Source: Chionis minor
Lineage: Eukaryota; Chordata; Aves; Charadriiformes; Chionididae
Reading direction: 5' to 3'
DNA: 64,000 bases
Assembly: GCA_013398295.1 (NCBI GenBank)
Contig: VZSF01003931.1
Span: 621,211 to 685,210 of the forward strand
Position numbers and translations under genes: made by a program. Positions 13,101-26,850 of this stretch are shown in pieces (within the stretch, counting starts at the first letter, position 1; each line of letters opens with the position of its first letter). The notes beneath the pieces were generated by a model that saw nothing but the letters and a program-made list of their open reading frames with translations, was not told the DNA's origin and did no database searches.

Positions 13101-16100
13101 TTTGTGGGAGCAGTAGAACGCAGATGCGGGGTCTATCAAACACGCATGATGACGTGGCAGTCTCTCACTGGAAGTGGCAGCTGCTGTTTTAAGGGTAGAG
13201 GTCATTTGATTGTGTTGTTTGTCTTCACAGAGATGTGGAGGTGAAGTAGTATTTTTTCATCTTCAGGGTGAATCGATGACCCGTTGGGATATTCTGGTTC
13301 CAGTGTGGAACCAGCTATTCAGGTGAGCCGTCCCAAGCATGGGACTTGGGTCATCCAAAACCTGAACCAGATTCCATAGTAATCCATGCTGGTTTCAAAA
13401 GTCCTCCCTTCAGTTTGAAAGAAACTTAAAGTATTATTGGGACAAGAATAGTCTGCTGCTTAGAAATAAAGACAAAGGTGCTATAGTCGAAAGAGCACAG
13501 AGGAAAAATACTGTCTTGATTGGTTTGCTTTATTTGCCAGTACTTCTTACGTCAGGTGTTTCACCATTTCCCCTGGAGTCAGACAGCTTCCCCTACTGTT
13601 TGCAGAATAAACATTTCTGCTTCCTATTGATCTGTAAAAGACCTATGCAATCACTTCCTTTTTTTTTTTTTTTTAAAGAATAACTAGAAGGCTGAGACAC
13701 AGAAGCATCATCTGAAGCCACTCAACACAAACCCCTGCAGAATCCTTCTTGATTAGTAATTCTTTACAACAAAGATAACACTTATTCTGAGACTTGCGTA
13801 ACAACTGAAAATCAGAGTTACAGATTTTTTCTAAGTTGTTTTGAAACTTCTCTTTTACCATATAGTGGCTGATGTCGGAGACCTTCCTACAGCCTTTCCA
13901 GCAGGTCATCAAACCTGCCCTGCCTTGTTTTGCACTTCTGTGTCACAGCCACAGGATTGTCACATTGGTTAGCACTGTTCAGCTTCTGCCTCCTCTTCTT
14001 TACATTTTCCTGCCTTCTCTGGAATTTCAACCAAGTAGTACCTTTGTTTGATATTGGCATCTCTCCCTTTGTACTTCCAGTTGACAGCAACCAGTCTATT
14101 TTGAGGTTTGAGGCAGGATTTCAGTAATTTTTCCGTAAAAGCAGATGAAGTGTTGTGCTTACGTGTGTTTTAGAGTGCCCTCTTTCTTATGGAGTTTGCT
14201 GTTCTCAGCCTCAAACATGCTTTGAAGATAACTGTATAAATGCTGATTTCCAGTTCATAATATCTTCTTCACACAAATTGGTCTTCTGTGCTTGACATTA
14301 TTTTCTTTCAGCCTTTGACTATTCCTAGGAATAGTCACCTTTTGCCTAGGAAGGTCTTGTTGCTTGTCATGGTTTGGGCTGGATTGGCCCAAGAAAGCCG
14401 AGTGACAGATGTTCCCTCTCTCCTGAGCAGAAGAGAGCAAAGAGAGTCTAGTTTGAAGGTAGAGTTACTGAACAAACTTGGTCCTGTTTTACCTCAAACC
14501 AGGACATTGCTTCATTAATTCATTTTTGGTCCTGCTCATTTTTCTTAAGGAGAACAGTAATTTTTACCTCTGTTTCCTTTGTGGGGGTTTTTTAGCCTTT
14601 TTAAAAATACTTTTCACTGTGGCTTGTTTTGTGTTAGTTATCTGGCTTGCTTAGTTAAACCTTAGTCATTTAGAAATTGTTCCATTAGTTTTAGTCTGAG
14701 TTACAATTTTAAGAGAAAGACAAAGGAAGGTTATTTACCCTCCTTGAAATGCACTTTTTGAGCACTTAAATACAGAAATATGTATATTATCTTCAGTACT
14801 TAGTCTTTCTGATAATCAGTCAGATGCTGGGTGGTCTGGGTGTAAAAATTGCTTCTGTTTCTGAGTGCAGGTGCCAGAAGTCGTTATATTCGGGAGCATG
14901 GGTTGGACCCAGATTCATGGGGGAAAATGTCATGTAGCCAGTTTAGTGGATTTCTCTTTTATTTTAGTTTGTTTTAAATGTGATAGCTCAAACCTCAGTT
15001 CAACCAGAACAGGAGAAGAATTACTACTTGAAATTGCGTAGCTTTCCTGAAGAGCCTTAGAGAATAAATCCCAAAGTGAGTGGTTAGGGCTTCAGTTAGA
15101 AAACACTGTTCCATGGTACACGGGTTGGATATTATCAGCAAGGCTTATTTGTTGTGTTTGTTTGTACATATAGGTGCTTTCAGACTTAATTAACTTGCAC
15201 CTCGTTATAAGAACAAAAGAAGAACATGCAATTTTCTTTGATATCATCAAAATCAAATAACTCTTGAAGCTAATGAAACATGATTACTCAAATGTCTTTA
15301 ATCCATAGCTTTTGCTATGACTTGCTTTAGCTTCGTGATGTAGATCTAAGCTCCTCTCTTGTGCTTCCACTGTTGAATGCTGATACTTGTCTGTATTTTA
15401 CTTATACTTAATGAAGTTAGCAATCCAGAATTGCCTTCTGTCTCTTTTTCCTCAAACTCTCTTTATCCTGCTACTCCTAGAAGGAAGGTCTTTCTTTTTA
15501 CAGTACTATTTAGAGATTCAAGTCTCCATTTTCTTCATGTTCACCACATCTCATTCCTCGTACTTTAAAGATAAATGGTTTTAATTTACGAATGTTGATT
15601 TCTGGTGGTTTAAGGGATAACGCTAGGCAACTACAGGATGATAAATGCTGTGCTTAAACTCGTGCACTCTTCTTGCTCTTCTAATATGTTCAATATTGCG
15701 TTAAATTGAAATCTATTCACTTTTTATTGTTTGGGGGTTTTAGTTGGTGAAATACATAATGGATATTTAGCATTTTGAGAATGAAGATAATTAAAAATTG
15801 TCACTGGAGCAGCATTAAAAGTCTGAAAAGCAAACAACAGAAAAAAAACACCTTGCGTTTTGCCTAAAGGTGGATATGTATGTGTACCTCCAAGGGCTGG
15901 TTTCTGCTGGGATGGGCTGTATCCCTAAAGGTACCAAATCAGTCCTTGGCACAGATGCGGACCTGCCAAGCTCCAGGGAGAGAGAGATTGCCTGTTGTCA
16001 CTTCTCTGAACTGCCTGAAGCTCTCTGCCCCTCCACCATGCACAGAATGGCTGCCCCATCCACATCCACCCTGAGGTCTGTGAATAATATGGAGTGAGGG

Positions 16101-18310
16101 AGGTGCTTCATGAAGGAAGTCTTTGGTCTGTATTTGTCACACAAGCCTCTTACTGCTCTGTAGGACGGGATGCCTCCAAGGTGGTCAGTTCCTTCTCGCT
16201 TCAGACCCAGAAGGCTGCACTTAGGCTGAGGGGAGTTGCATGTGCATTTCATTAGTAATATACATCAAGATATTTTTTTTCTTTGAGCCACGCTACAGTA
16301 TTTCAAACTGTAGGTGGAAGATAGTGAAATCTTCAGTTAAATTATTTTATAAACCTAAACAACAGACTATCTTCAAATAGCTATGTAGTGTAAATCTGTA
16401 AGTCCTTTGTTTACTTTGGATGTCACATTTAGATATGTTTAGATCTCTTCTACAGAGTTGTCTTTTTCTGGAAAATGTAGTTGTTTCCCATCTGGAAAAG
16501 ATAAGCACTTCCGTTTCAGGGGAGAAAAAGGAAAAGGGCAGAAAGGCAGGCAGTCGTGCTGGCTGTCATCTTGCTGACAAAGGAGGACAGTGGTAGAGTC
16601 GTCAAGTTTAGTGTCTAGTTTTGGGTAGGTAATTGAGTGGAAAACTCAAGTTGGAGTCTCTTGATGCAATTTTCTTGAGAAATCCTTTGTTGGCTCAGCT
16701 TTTACTTTAGTATTTTATAAGCAGCTTCCTGACTCTAGATTTCCAATTCAATTTGCAGTTGGAGACTATTTTAACCTGAACATGCAGCACACATTACTTC
16801 ATTTTGCAGCTGAATATGGTAAAATGAATAGCTTGACAGTTAAAATTTTTGCAGAGTTTAATTCAAATCTAAAAAGGTCATTGAATAAGAGTGGAAAAAA
16901 AGCAGCTTAATTTTCCCATTTCTAGCTCAACCTTGTTTACTTCTTAAACGCTTTTAACAGTAAAACCGTGATTGTGCAGTTGTGCAAGTAATCCATTAGA
17001 GGGCAATCTAATCTTGCTGTGTTTGGAAAGAAGTTGTCGAGAAAATGAGACAGAGCAGTGGATAGACAACAGGTACAAGCTTGATAAGGTTCCACTTAGT
17101 TTTCTATTTGAAATTAAGCTGGTTTAATTGTAGAATGTTTGTTAGATGAGTAGTAGAACAAGGGAAATAATTTATTTGTTCTTCTTATGACATTTGAGTA
17201 AATATAATTGATTTGCATATTATAGTAGAACCTCCTTAAAATATGATTAGTTTAGAAAACTGACAACAGGATTTGGATAAGCAAATTCTCTTTCCTCCTT
17301 CTGAAATTTACTTACCAGCTGGTTATAGCCAAATTGCTCAGGCAAGAATTCTGTAACTTTTCTGAGGAAAAGCGAAGGATGTAAATTCTCTTTAAATGAG
17401 TAACTTAAGGCAAAAATTCTATTGAAATCAGAGCACCTAATACATGTTTTTAAGAACTCAGACACTTAGCACCTTTATTCTTTCATGTTTTAGAAAGGTA
17501 ATAAGTCGCAAAACCTCAGAATGATGTTTCCAAATTTAACACTTAAGCAAAATATTATCCTATAAACATACTGCTATAGATGTAGTGTCACTGCCTGCAC
17601 TGTGGAAGGAGATGGTTTGTAAACTTCATATGTCTTAATCTTTCTGCAATCTCCTGATAACTGCTGGAAGCATGAGAAGGTGTGCTAGCAAAAACACTGC
17701 TTTGTATTTTATGTATTTTTTAAGCACATGTTCGCAACCACTGTTGAAAAGCGAACACTGACTTGGCTCAGCTTTTGGTTTGACCTGGTATGGTGCATCT
17801 TATGCTGAGATGGGCAAACAAACTTTATATTTCATATTTTATTAGGGACCTACACTTTTGTTCCTTGACAGATAGGAAAGTGATTTACTTAATTGAAGTC
17901 AGTGGATTGGGAAGGTTCCTATGTAGGGTTCAAAAGTGCAGATGTGATTACCAGATTTCAAAGGCAGTTCTGGAGAAGTTTTAGGTTGATAAATTTCCTA
18001 AGAGTAAATGTGACTATTCAAAGTGATCTGCAAAGCAACCATTATGATGGAGCAGGCCATGGAGAAAGTATGGTGCACTCAGTAGTGTACCAATCAATGA
18101 TAATTGTATCACTTCATATTTCAAGAAAATATTTTATATTGTAAATTAATACAGATGGTCAGTTTATGTGTTATGCTTAAATGCATCGTTTTCCATTCAG
18201 AAATTCAGCAGAAGTAGTCTATGCCTACAGATTTAAACCTTTTTTTCCAATTATTAAATTTTCCTTTGCAAATACGAAACAAACTGGTAGTAGTGATGAA
18301 TATTCTTCTA
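10104..18310. other. AT-rich unique sequence, no gene recognised
   Basis: No gene or repeat family was recognised. A purine-rich strand (GGGA/GAAA-rich) spans about 11530-11690 and makes its complement open over 133 codons (11486-11887 minus). That pyrimidine-biased frame is compositional, not a gene. T-runs occur near 12112-12124, 12828-12842 and 13659-13674. Confidence 0.55.
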
Positions 18311-18405
18311 GTGAGATGTGTCCCTGCCCATGGCAGGGGGTTGGAACTTGATGATCTTTAAAGGTCCCTTCCAACTCGAACCATTCTACAATTCTATGAT
18401 TCTAT
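18311..18405 (+). mobile_element. CR1 LINE 3' tail fragment (+)
   Basis: This is 5'-truncated CR1 3' UTR only. The conserved run 'tccctgcccatggcaggggg' is followed by 'ttggaacttgatgatcttta', 'ggtcccttccaac' and a degenerate 8-bp tail repeat (attctaca / attctatg / attctatt) at about 18383-18405. The tail orientation gives the plus strand. Confidence 0.9.
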
Positions 18406-18600
18406 TACTGTAAGATGAAATGCAGTATAATATGTCCGTTTCTGCAGCAAGCGGTGCTTATTCCCTGTGGAGTGAGACTAGAGAGCTGCTTTATTTTGCT
18501 CTGAAGTACTGAAATGAAGCTAGGGCATCCATCCAAAACCCATGCTTGAATGATCCAGTCTTTTATTAATTGTACACAGATGAGGAACTCTGGCTTTCCT

Positions 18601-18650
18601 CCCCCCCCCCCCCTTTTTTTTTTTTAGAGGGGTGGGGTTTTTTTTTCCAG
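18601..18650. repeat. C-run/T-run low-complexity tract
   Basis: About 13 C are followed by about 12 T, then a G-rich/T-rich stretch ending in another T-run. Homopolymer lengths here are prone to sequencing error. Confidence 0.8.
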
Positions 18651-18894
18651 AGCTGCTCAGAGCCAGCATATATAAATAACCCTAAAGCTATTCACTCTCT
18701 CATCAGTGCTATTTTTATCAGTGGCCTCTGGTTAGTGCTGGCTCCATTGTGAAAATGTTTGCATGTGTTTCCCAGAGGGTTCCTTCACCCTGGAAAGGAA
18801 CACGCAGCTTTAGTGTGTTGCCTTGTAAATATGGCTAAATATCACACCTAAAGGTAAAAGGTGCTTTTTTCTTAATGTTTCCCCCCCTTTGCAG

Positions 18895-19053
18895 GACTGC
18901 TGTGCAGGAGTGCTTTCTCTGACGATTTTGTCAGCTTCCCAGTTGACAGCAAAGTGCTCCAAACTGGAGATGGACCTGCTGTGTCCAAGTGTCACACCTT
19001 TGCTTCTTAGAGGTTTGGGAGAGGGACCGTTTCCTCAGGAATTCAGAGCACAG
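18895..19053 (+). other. Weak candidate exon, 159 bp, open in phase 0
   Basis: A pyrimidine tract of T and C ending in 'tttgcag' immediately precedes 18895, resembling a 3' splice site. At 19054 'cag|gtggga' resembles a 5' splice site. The interval is 159 nt, a multiple of three, and open in the frame that starts right after the acceptor (53 codons, five cysteines). I recognise no protein family in the translation, and another frame is also open for over 30 codons. Splice-like pairs of this quality occur by chance in tens of kilobases, so this is only a candidate. Confidence 0.12.
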
Positions 19054-22000
19054 GTGGGAGAGCAGAGCTCTGATTCTCAACGTGGAGGGTCCCCTGAAGA
19101 GGGTGGGGTTTTATGCAGTTCTGGGGTTTTTTTTAAAATAGATGGAGCACAGGAAAACAACCCCAACCTCCTGTTCTGAGCGTTCAGTTGACGGTTCACA
19201 AAAGATCCATATAGCAGAGAATTTTACCTTAGATTTTTATTTGCCTAGAGACTTTTTACAAGGTGTGACTAGCTGTTTTTATGTGAAGCACATAAATCTC
19301 ATCTTAACAAGATAAACAACATTAATAACCTACTCAGCTTTTAGAGTGGAAAATGCTGTTGTTGGTCAGCTGTCAGGGGTTTCTAGGTATGATGGATGAG
19401 CCAGGTTTAAGTAACTGAAAATTTAAAATCTACTTTGTAAAACATGTCAATCTTTTTTTTTTTTATATGACCCCCTTTCATTTTCATGAGCCTGGGTAAT
19501 ACTTAGTTGTGAGCAGTATTTAAAGGGTGCTAGTGACACTGAACTTGGTGGAGCACAAGGCTGATCCCACCGCTGCCTGCCTTGAGCTGAGGCTCCATTG
19601 CTTTCCTCTGATACAAATCAGAAGCACAGGCAGAGCCAACTCGGAACCCAGAAACTGGAGTTTGCTCAGCTATTTCTCTCTAATTTAGTAGTTAGTGATT
19701 ACTCCGTGAGAGTGATGATGCTGTCAGATATCAAGAAGGAACTGTGTATTCATTGTGTGTGATATTACCTGTGCCATGTGTTCTGGTCTGAAATAGTTCA
19801 AAGTGGGTGGCCTCCTTGACGTGCTACTGGGGCCACCCCTGGGAATGGTGTTCTGAAGAAGTGACTTTCCCAACTGATGAGGAACTGGAGGTGGGGAGGG
19901 GAAATCTGTGGGTGAATGACTGTCTCAGGCTTTGACTGGATTGATTGTACCAGCATAGATGGTTATCATGTTTAATTGTTTTAGATAGCTGTGGTGGTAA
20001 CTGTTGCTTACAAGTCTTTGAAAACAATCATTATAAAATATAAAGTCAAAGCTACATCATACAGGAAACAGCCGAATTCTCACAGAACACCTCCAGCTTA
20101 TTATTTAAATAAGAAAAGTGTGTAATACATACAGCAGACTCTTTTTTTCAGTTATTCCCTTTTTCCCCACCCTTTTTCCTCGAAACAACTGAAGTGGGGA
20201 AAAAAAAGGCAGTTCTTGCAAAACGCTCTCATGCTTGCTAAGTTTCTCAAGCCTGGTTTTCCACCCCCTCCTCTCTCATGCGGGTTATGGAGTGGGGAAA
20301 TGCAAATCAGACAACCAAGTAGTTTGTATAGGGAGTTCCCTGTTTACACCATCGCTTTGCTTGGAGGTCTCCACTGATGCCAAAATTGGAAAATGCATGA
20401 GGAAGGGTACAGTTCTTCAGATTCCTGCTCTACAATAAAACAAATCAAGTATGCAACAAATGGTGGCAATCTAGCTAAAAGATTAGTCGCTACCTATGAC
20501 AGTTAGCTGTAGAGACTTTGTCGATACAGTGGGAGGCAGAAGAAACTATGCTTCTCTAGCTACAGAGACACCAATTTCATAGGTGGGCTTTATCCCTTCT
20601 TTTTGATGGTTGAAGGTCATTAACATGACTTAGGGTAATGTTTTCAGGCTGCTAACTGGTTAATGATTAGACCCCTTGGGTAATCTATTGATGTGGAAAC
20701 TTACCTCCCTGGTCACATTGATAAGGTGAACACTTAATCTGAATTTTAAAGTGGTTACAACCAATTCATTGACGTTTGAAGCAGAGCTTAGTCCCCACCT
20801 ACAACAGCGAAGGGAGGCTGTGACTACCAATACTTGTTGCTGTACATGCTGCCTTCTGCAAGACAGATTGCAGTGGCAAGGTCAAGGCGTCCAACTCTTG
20901 GAGATCATCTGAAAATTGCACGATTTAAGCACCACAGAAGTTAATGAGGTCCATGTGGTCTCTGTTTATGTCAAACAAGTTTCTTTAGCATTTCTAGTAT
21001 AATTGAAAGACAAAAGAAGAGGTGCTTTTTTGGCTTTTGAGGATGGCTTCATAGGGGGAAAAGTGCCACTTCAAGGTTTTTGTCTTGAAAGACCTGCAGC
21101 AGAGATTGGTGGCAGTTGTAGCCTGGGGACAGCCCAGTCTGTGCTCCTGAACATGCTGGTTTTTTCTGCGGCACGTCCTGCTAGATGGGCGTATGTGATA
21201 TTCTGCGTGCCCTCTGGGAAGCCTGGGGTGTGTAGTGCACGTCTCCTCCTGTGAAACCTCAGAGCTAGGTCATGCACGTCGTAAAACCTTTCATTGTAAA
21301 ACCGTCTGTATCTTTGGCAACTGAAGGAAGAAAGAGAATGACTTGAATGTCTTTTTCTTCTTCTTTTGAAACCTACTCAGTTCAGGCTTTTTGTTCTTGT
21401 TTCAGTAGTCTGCATTGGCCGTACTTTCCTATATCTGGGCAGGTGTGCAGGTGGAATGAATGCAACTCATCATCATCTGGCACCTTGTGCACATGTTTTT
21501 TTTAAAAAGCCACTTGCTCAGTGATTGTAATGTACCGCAGATGAACGGTAAGCAGGGCAGAGAAAAAAAGTACATAAATATGTCTAAATATCTGACTAGA
21601 TAACTGATAATTGCATACCAAGATTCTAGAAGAGATTTTTTTTTTTAACTTTTCCTTGAATGGCTTAAAAGGTTTCCAGTTGTTTCACTGTTTGGAGCTT
21701 TTTTTTTTTTAAATTTTATTTTTATTTTAGAAATCTTCTTACATTTCAAGTCTTGATTGCTTGGTAAGATGTAATGACATAAAGTCTTATTTAAACATGA
21801 CTTTTTACTGTTTTTCAAGTCAGTATCATTTAGTTATTAGTTTTTCTTATAAATAATTCATTCGTGTTAACATTCAGCTGTACACAGCAGTATGTTAATG
21901 CCTGTATCATTTGCATCCGCCTATCCAAAGAATGGCAAGATGCAGATTAAAACGAAGGATTCCAAACATACATTATAGTCCGTGTTGACACAAGCTGTTA

Positions 22001-24030
22001 ACTGCGTTACTACGAGCAATGCAGCAGTACTGATGAAGGTTACCTAACACTACTTTGCCATTTAGAATGAAATTCTAGGTCATCCTATCCTTTGAGTACT
22101 GCAGGGTAAAGTGTATGGTATTTAGACAGATCAAACCAGTGGAGTACAGAGTATATGAAAAAGATGGTACTATATAACCAGCCCTTTCTCAACGGTGCCA
22201 AGCTTCGAGGCAGTTTACACTGTGGCTTGTGTTTTAGTTTTTTCATTTGGATAAATTCATGAGTGGTCAGCCTTTTTCTCAAATGTACTTCTGTCATCTT
22301 GTTTGGTCATGTGTTTGGCATCTTACAGAGCCAAAGAGAATGTTTGTGATACGCAAGTCTGTAGAAGTTAATAATTACCATTAATGAATAGCATTAAAGA
22401 CCTTTTTTCTGAAATATGTTGAATGTCATTCTCCCTTGCTTCCATGGTAACAAATAGAAACAGTACTGAGTCTTTTAAGCCTTTGCTTCAGCCAGTGGTT
22501 ACAATCCAATAATAATTCAATTCAAAAAATGGCAATTCTGGCAATCCTGCAGTAACGTTTACTTAATTGGCTCTTGGGTACAGTCACCACTAAAAAGCTG
22601 GAACACTGTAAATGACTTCACTGTGCTTCTAAATAGTTGGTTTCTCCTCTCTCAAAAATGTAAGGGCTTTTCAACCTGGTTTTTTTTGTATTTATGCTGT
22701 GCCAATTAGAGCCCTACCCTTTTGGCCCTCCGCTTGCTTTTTCTTTTTCCAAAGCAGCATCTGATTTTCCACATTCTCTTAGTTTGACTCTGAATGCCAG
22801 TCAGTTGTGATTGATCCTGTTGACAGTCTGCAGCCTGGAACCCAGATCTGTGTTCACCTGCATTTGCTGTTGTGGTTAATAAGCATAAATCAGGGGTGAC
22901 ACACTCATGGTTGCAGCTGGAATGCATCTGAAGATGCAGAAGGGTAGGCTTTGCCATCTCCTCTCCGGTTGCATTGGAAAAAAATTGAGATAAAATACAT
23001 TCTCTGAGCTAGTTTTTGCAGCCTAATACATCGGATGAGTGAGTGTGAAGCACTAATGTTCAGTAGCTTATACTGAAGAAGAAACAGAAGTATGTTTGAA
23101 AGGTTATTTTTAGGAACTCGATCAGCTGTTTTTCCATTTTTGCTGGGGACTGTGGAAGGTTGAAGGTGAAATGAGTTTTGTTCAAATGTTAATGTATATA
23201 ATGGTGGGACGAACCCGTAGGATATGGGATATAATCTGATTTCTTTTTAAGAAGGGCTCCACTGGGCTTACTTTTCCTCTCGTGACTGATATTAAACATG
23301 GATTGATGGAATACTTATAGCAACACTGTTCCAGGGTTTTATAGGCTGAAGGTCGTCTTAGACTAAAGACTACATGCATTATGATTTTTACAGCTGAGCT
23401 TTGTCTGTGTGGTTCTTCTAGCTAAGAATTTAAGCTCATTATTTTGCAGTAAGATTGTTTGCTTCCTGACACTATAACCTGATTTACAATGAATGCTATT
23501 AGTAGTCTGTTCTTTTTTAATGAATATAATCAGGCTGAAGACACATGAAACACAATTGACAAATGCCATGTATTGATTTTGAGCTTGACCTGATTGACGT
23601 ACTGGAAGAATAAGCAACTTGCCAATAATAGGCTATTTGTCTAGCAAAAGAAGTGTTAAATCTTGGCAACTATTTGAAACTGCTTTAAGGGGTCACTGCT
23701 TTAAGTGCCTCTTAAAGCAGATCACTTGGAAAAATCTATGCATCTCATCACATATATGCACATCTGTAAACATACAAAGGAAGTGGTATAATACATGGAA
23801 TGAGAGCAAGTGTAGAGGAAAGCATATGTCTATCATGAAACCAGGAAATTACCACTGAGTTCTGGCACCATCCTCTTGGAAATGAGTATTTTATCACTTC
23901 CAATATCCAGAGTTCGTTTGATACCAAAAAAAGTTTGTATTTTTACATTAAACATGAGGTGTTTCTACAAACTGCATTTCTTCTAATGTACTGAAATAGT
24001 ATTTACATAGTTGTTTCTGCCATGCTTTGC

Positions 24031-24250
24031 TCCCTCAGAAACCCCACTGCTGAGAGGGTTAATGAGTTTGGGGGTCTCCTGACTCAGCTGGGGGCAGAGG
24101 GGGCTGCCCACAGGGTGGGCAGGGACTGACATCCCAAGCTGGGCTGAAATGGGGTTCTGGGCAGTGGGCAGGATGGGGGAGCCCCTAGGGATGGGGGTCA
24201 GGTCTGATCAGACCCACAGGTGCCCTCAGGGCACGGACACAAGCGGAACT
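24031..24250 (+). other. G-rich block with predicted G-quadruplex motif
   Basis: This is a G-rich, CpG-poor island in AT-rich surroundings. At 24151-24179 the plus strand has four G-runs (4, 3, 3 and 5 G) with loops of 4, 4 and 6 bases, which fits the standard G3+N1-7 quadruplex pattern. Further G-runs lie at 24070-24119 and 24186-24197. A perfect 14-bp palindrome, GGTCTGATCAGACC, lies at 24201-24214. The origin is unknown. It could be an unclassified repeat or a regulatory block. Confidence 0.6.
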
Positions 24251-26689
24251 GGCAGTAGCTGTGGGGAGATGTCTTTTACTGCCTGTTAACCATGTTGGAG
24301 TAATCTTGTTGTACGCTGGAGGCTCATGTATATCCAATTTATTAAAAAGCCTCTGTGGGAAATACCTTGTGCACGGTGGTTCTCGTTTTGATTATTTCTG
24401 ACTTGTCATAAAGGGTCCTGCTTTCCGATCAAAGGGCAGGAAATTCCATAATTTAACATCAGTCACTCCATGGAACTGTTTTGGTTGGGGTTTTTTTGGG
24501 GGGAGGGGGGTGTTTGAATTTCAAGAATGAATGTAATCAGTTTGTCTTGAGCGGCACAGGCCACCCAAGTGAGCAAAGTTACAATTATTTCCTAGTCTGT
24601 TTTTATACTGAACATATTTGCATTTCTTCATCGCTTTGAGCTATCTGAAAAGTTGGGTTTTTTTCCCTGTGATGTGTTTTTGTGTAGGTACCTCTCTTTA
24701 TTTTTTTGTAGCATGTTGTTGTCTACTTGCTGGTGGTGCTTGGAAGTGTGGTTTGAATTAATGCTGACACAAATGCAGGAGCTTGGGACTTGCACAACTT
24801 TAGCTTATTCCTTTTGAAATACATTTAAACTGCTGCCTTGCACTTAGTGTTTTGTGTAACGTTTAAGCTTGGCATTTGAGCAGTCTGTTTCCTTTAAGCC
24901 AGCGAGTGAGAGGGAGGCACTCTACGGTTAGATGTGTCACTTCTCAAATTAAATGTAAAACTGAACGGAGGACTCTGCGGCAATTACATCAGCAGCCTTC
25001 TCTGGACCAGAAGGGTCATCCCCCATGTCCCACCCCAATCCCAGCTCCAGCAGTTGCCCTCTGCTCAGCTGCTTATTTCCACTGGCTCCAATATTTGAGT
25101 CTGCTTTGCCTTTTATACCTTTTATACCCTTTTTATGTTCAGCTGCACTGGGGGAGTAACTTTTTTTTTTTCTTTAGCTGTCAGCCTTTCTGAGGGGATG
25201 TGAAGTAATCACTATGAATAACTGCGTTTATAGCAGATTTGTTAAGTGGCTGGGGCTTCTTGGTGTGAGGTTATTTGTAACGTATTATGTGTATTGATAT
25301 TATTTCCTCTTGTATGATTGCATAGGAGCGTGCATATTTACAGGCATGGCCCACAATATTTAATGGTGCATTTTTCTGAATAGACTCTAGTGTCTAATAC
25401 TCAAGAAGTATTAGAAATAACAGGACTTGTTTGACATCATGCCTTCACTGACATAGGCAGAAAGGTTTGTGTATCTTTTGGAGATTTTTATTAAGCTATA
25501 AAGAACCTATGTATGCTCAGTCAGTCAACTGAGGACTCTGGTATCACCTTGTTCTTTAAATGACATGTTGCATTCTTCATTGATGATAAATTGTACTGTT
25601 GCTGCTGCAGCAGGGAAAAGTTTGTTTGGTTTTTGTTGTTGTTTTTTTAATCTTACACTATTTTTTGTAATGAGGAAAGTGCTAAGCCAACAGTTTTTAA
25701 AAGATCAGCATGCACAGACAGTGCTTTTTTCCCTGCATATTGCAGGTTTATTGCAGTTTTAGCAAGAGTTTGCTGAAGAAAACTTTCTGCTTTTGCTTCA
25801 TGCTCCTCTCTGCCTCACCCAGCAAGCTTTGTGATTGCAAAATACTCCTGGGTGCAAGTATGTTGTATAATGGTGTGCTCCTTCCTCTCAGGTTGGACCC
25901 ACCTTGCTCTTCATCCTCAGCACCTCTCAGGGCAGTAAGGCAGGTTTGCCTGCGCAGAGGAGGACATGTAACCACCCTGCTACAGTGACCGCAGTGCTGT
26001 AACGCCTGTGGGTATCCCGGAGCTTTCTCCAGGAGGTTATCTGAGGGTGGCATGCATGTTAAGTTGCCAGCTAAAAGCTATAGCTCTCTTCAGTGCAGCC
26101 TGGAAGCATCTATTCTGAACTGGTTTCTGAACGGGATGAATGCCTCAGCCGTCCGGGAGGGCACACCGCTAGCTGGGCGTCTGGTTGGAGTATGCCACAG
26201 TGGCCCTCTGCTGTCTGTGTCAGCTTTGGAGGGTCACGAGCTGGAAACTAAGCTACTTGAGGTTATTGTAGTGGTGCTAAAAATTTTGCAGCCTGGCTGG
26301 TATGGAGTTAGGTAGCTGTAGTGGAGTTGCCTCACTCCTGACAATACAAGTGATCCACATTTACTGTCTTCAAAGACATAAAGTTCTTTCCTAGTTTTGA
26401 TTCCAAGCTTCTTTCTTCCCCTCCCTTTCTCTTCTGTAAAGTTTTCCCAGACTTGTTTGCTTGAAATTTGCTTGACAAGAGTGAAAAAGCTCAGATTCTT
26501 GTGAAATGTGAATCCAGCAGCTGGGGTTTTAACTGAAACCAAACCCACCCCCTAGTTTCCCCCAAATACCAAAGCGGTTGGAAAAAGATTCTACAAATCA
26601 GGAAACTGTTGAAAATTATGAAGTGACAGTTCATCACCAAATCCTTCTAGATTACTGACATATTGAAATGTTTGTTCTGTTATTCAAAT
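24251..26689. other. Unique sequence, no gene recognised
   Basis: AT-rich DNA with a G/T-rich tract near 24485-24511 and a somewhat GC-richer part at 25870-26260. Overlapping open frames at 24876-25193, 25710-25988 and 25748-26053 lie on both strands and match nothing I know. Confidence 0.5.
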
Positions 26690-26850
26690 AACTAACAAAC
26701 TCAATTATGCAGGAAATAACGTGCTGATACAGGAATTACAGTGTTGATATTATTAGAAGAAATTATAATGGTGTTACAGAAAATTATGCATATAGAAGAG
26801 GAGATCACGGCAATCAAATATGCCTTCAAAATATATGCAGTAGTATGTAT
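26690..26850. promoter_or_regulatory. Candidate conserved noncoding element
   Basis: The stretch is AT-rich but not simple-repeat DNA, dense in homeodomain- and POU-like words (for example 'attatgcat', 'gaattac', 'aaattataatgg'). This texture resembles known vertebrate noncoding enhancers. The call is based on appearance alone; no alignment was possible. Confidence 0.25.

Larger units (their letters stand above)
18406..24030. other. Unique sequence, no gene confirmed
   Basis: Mostly AT-rich DNA with T-runs near 19452-19464, 21637-21646 and 21702-21711. One stretch (18895-19053) has exon-like boundaries and is listed separately as a weak candidate. No other exon, RNA gene or repeat family was recognised. 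Confidence 0.5.
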
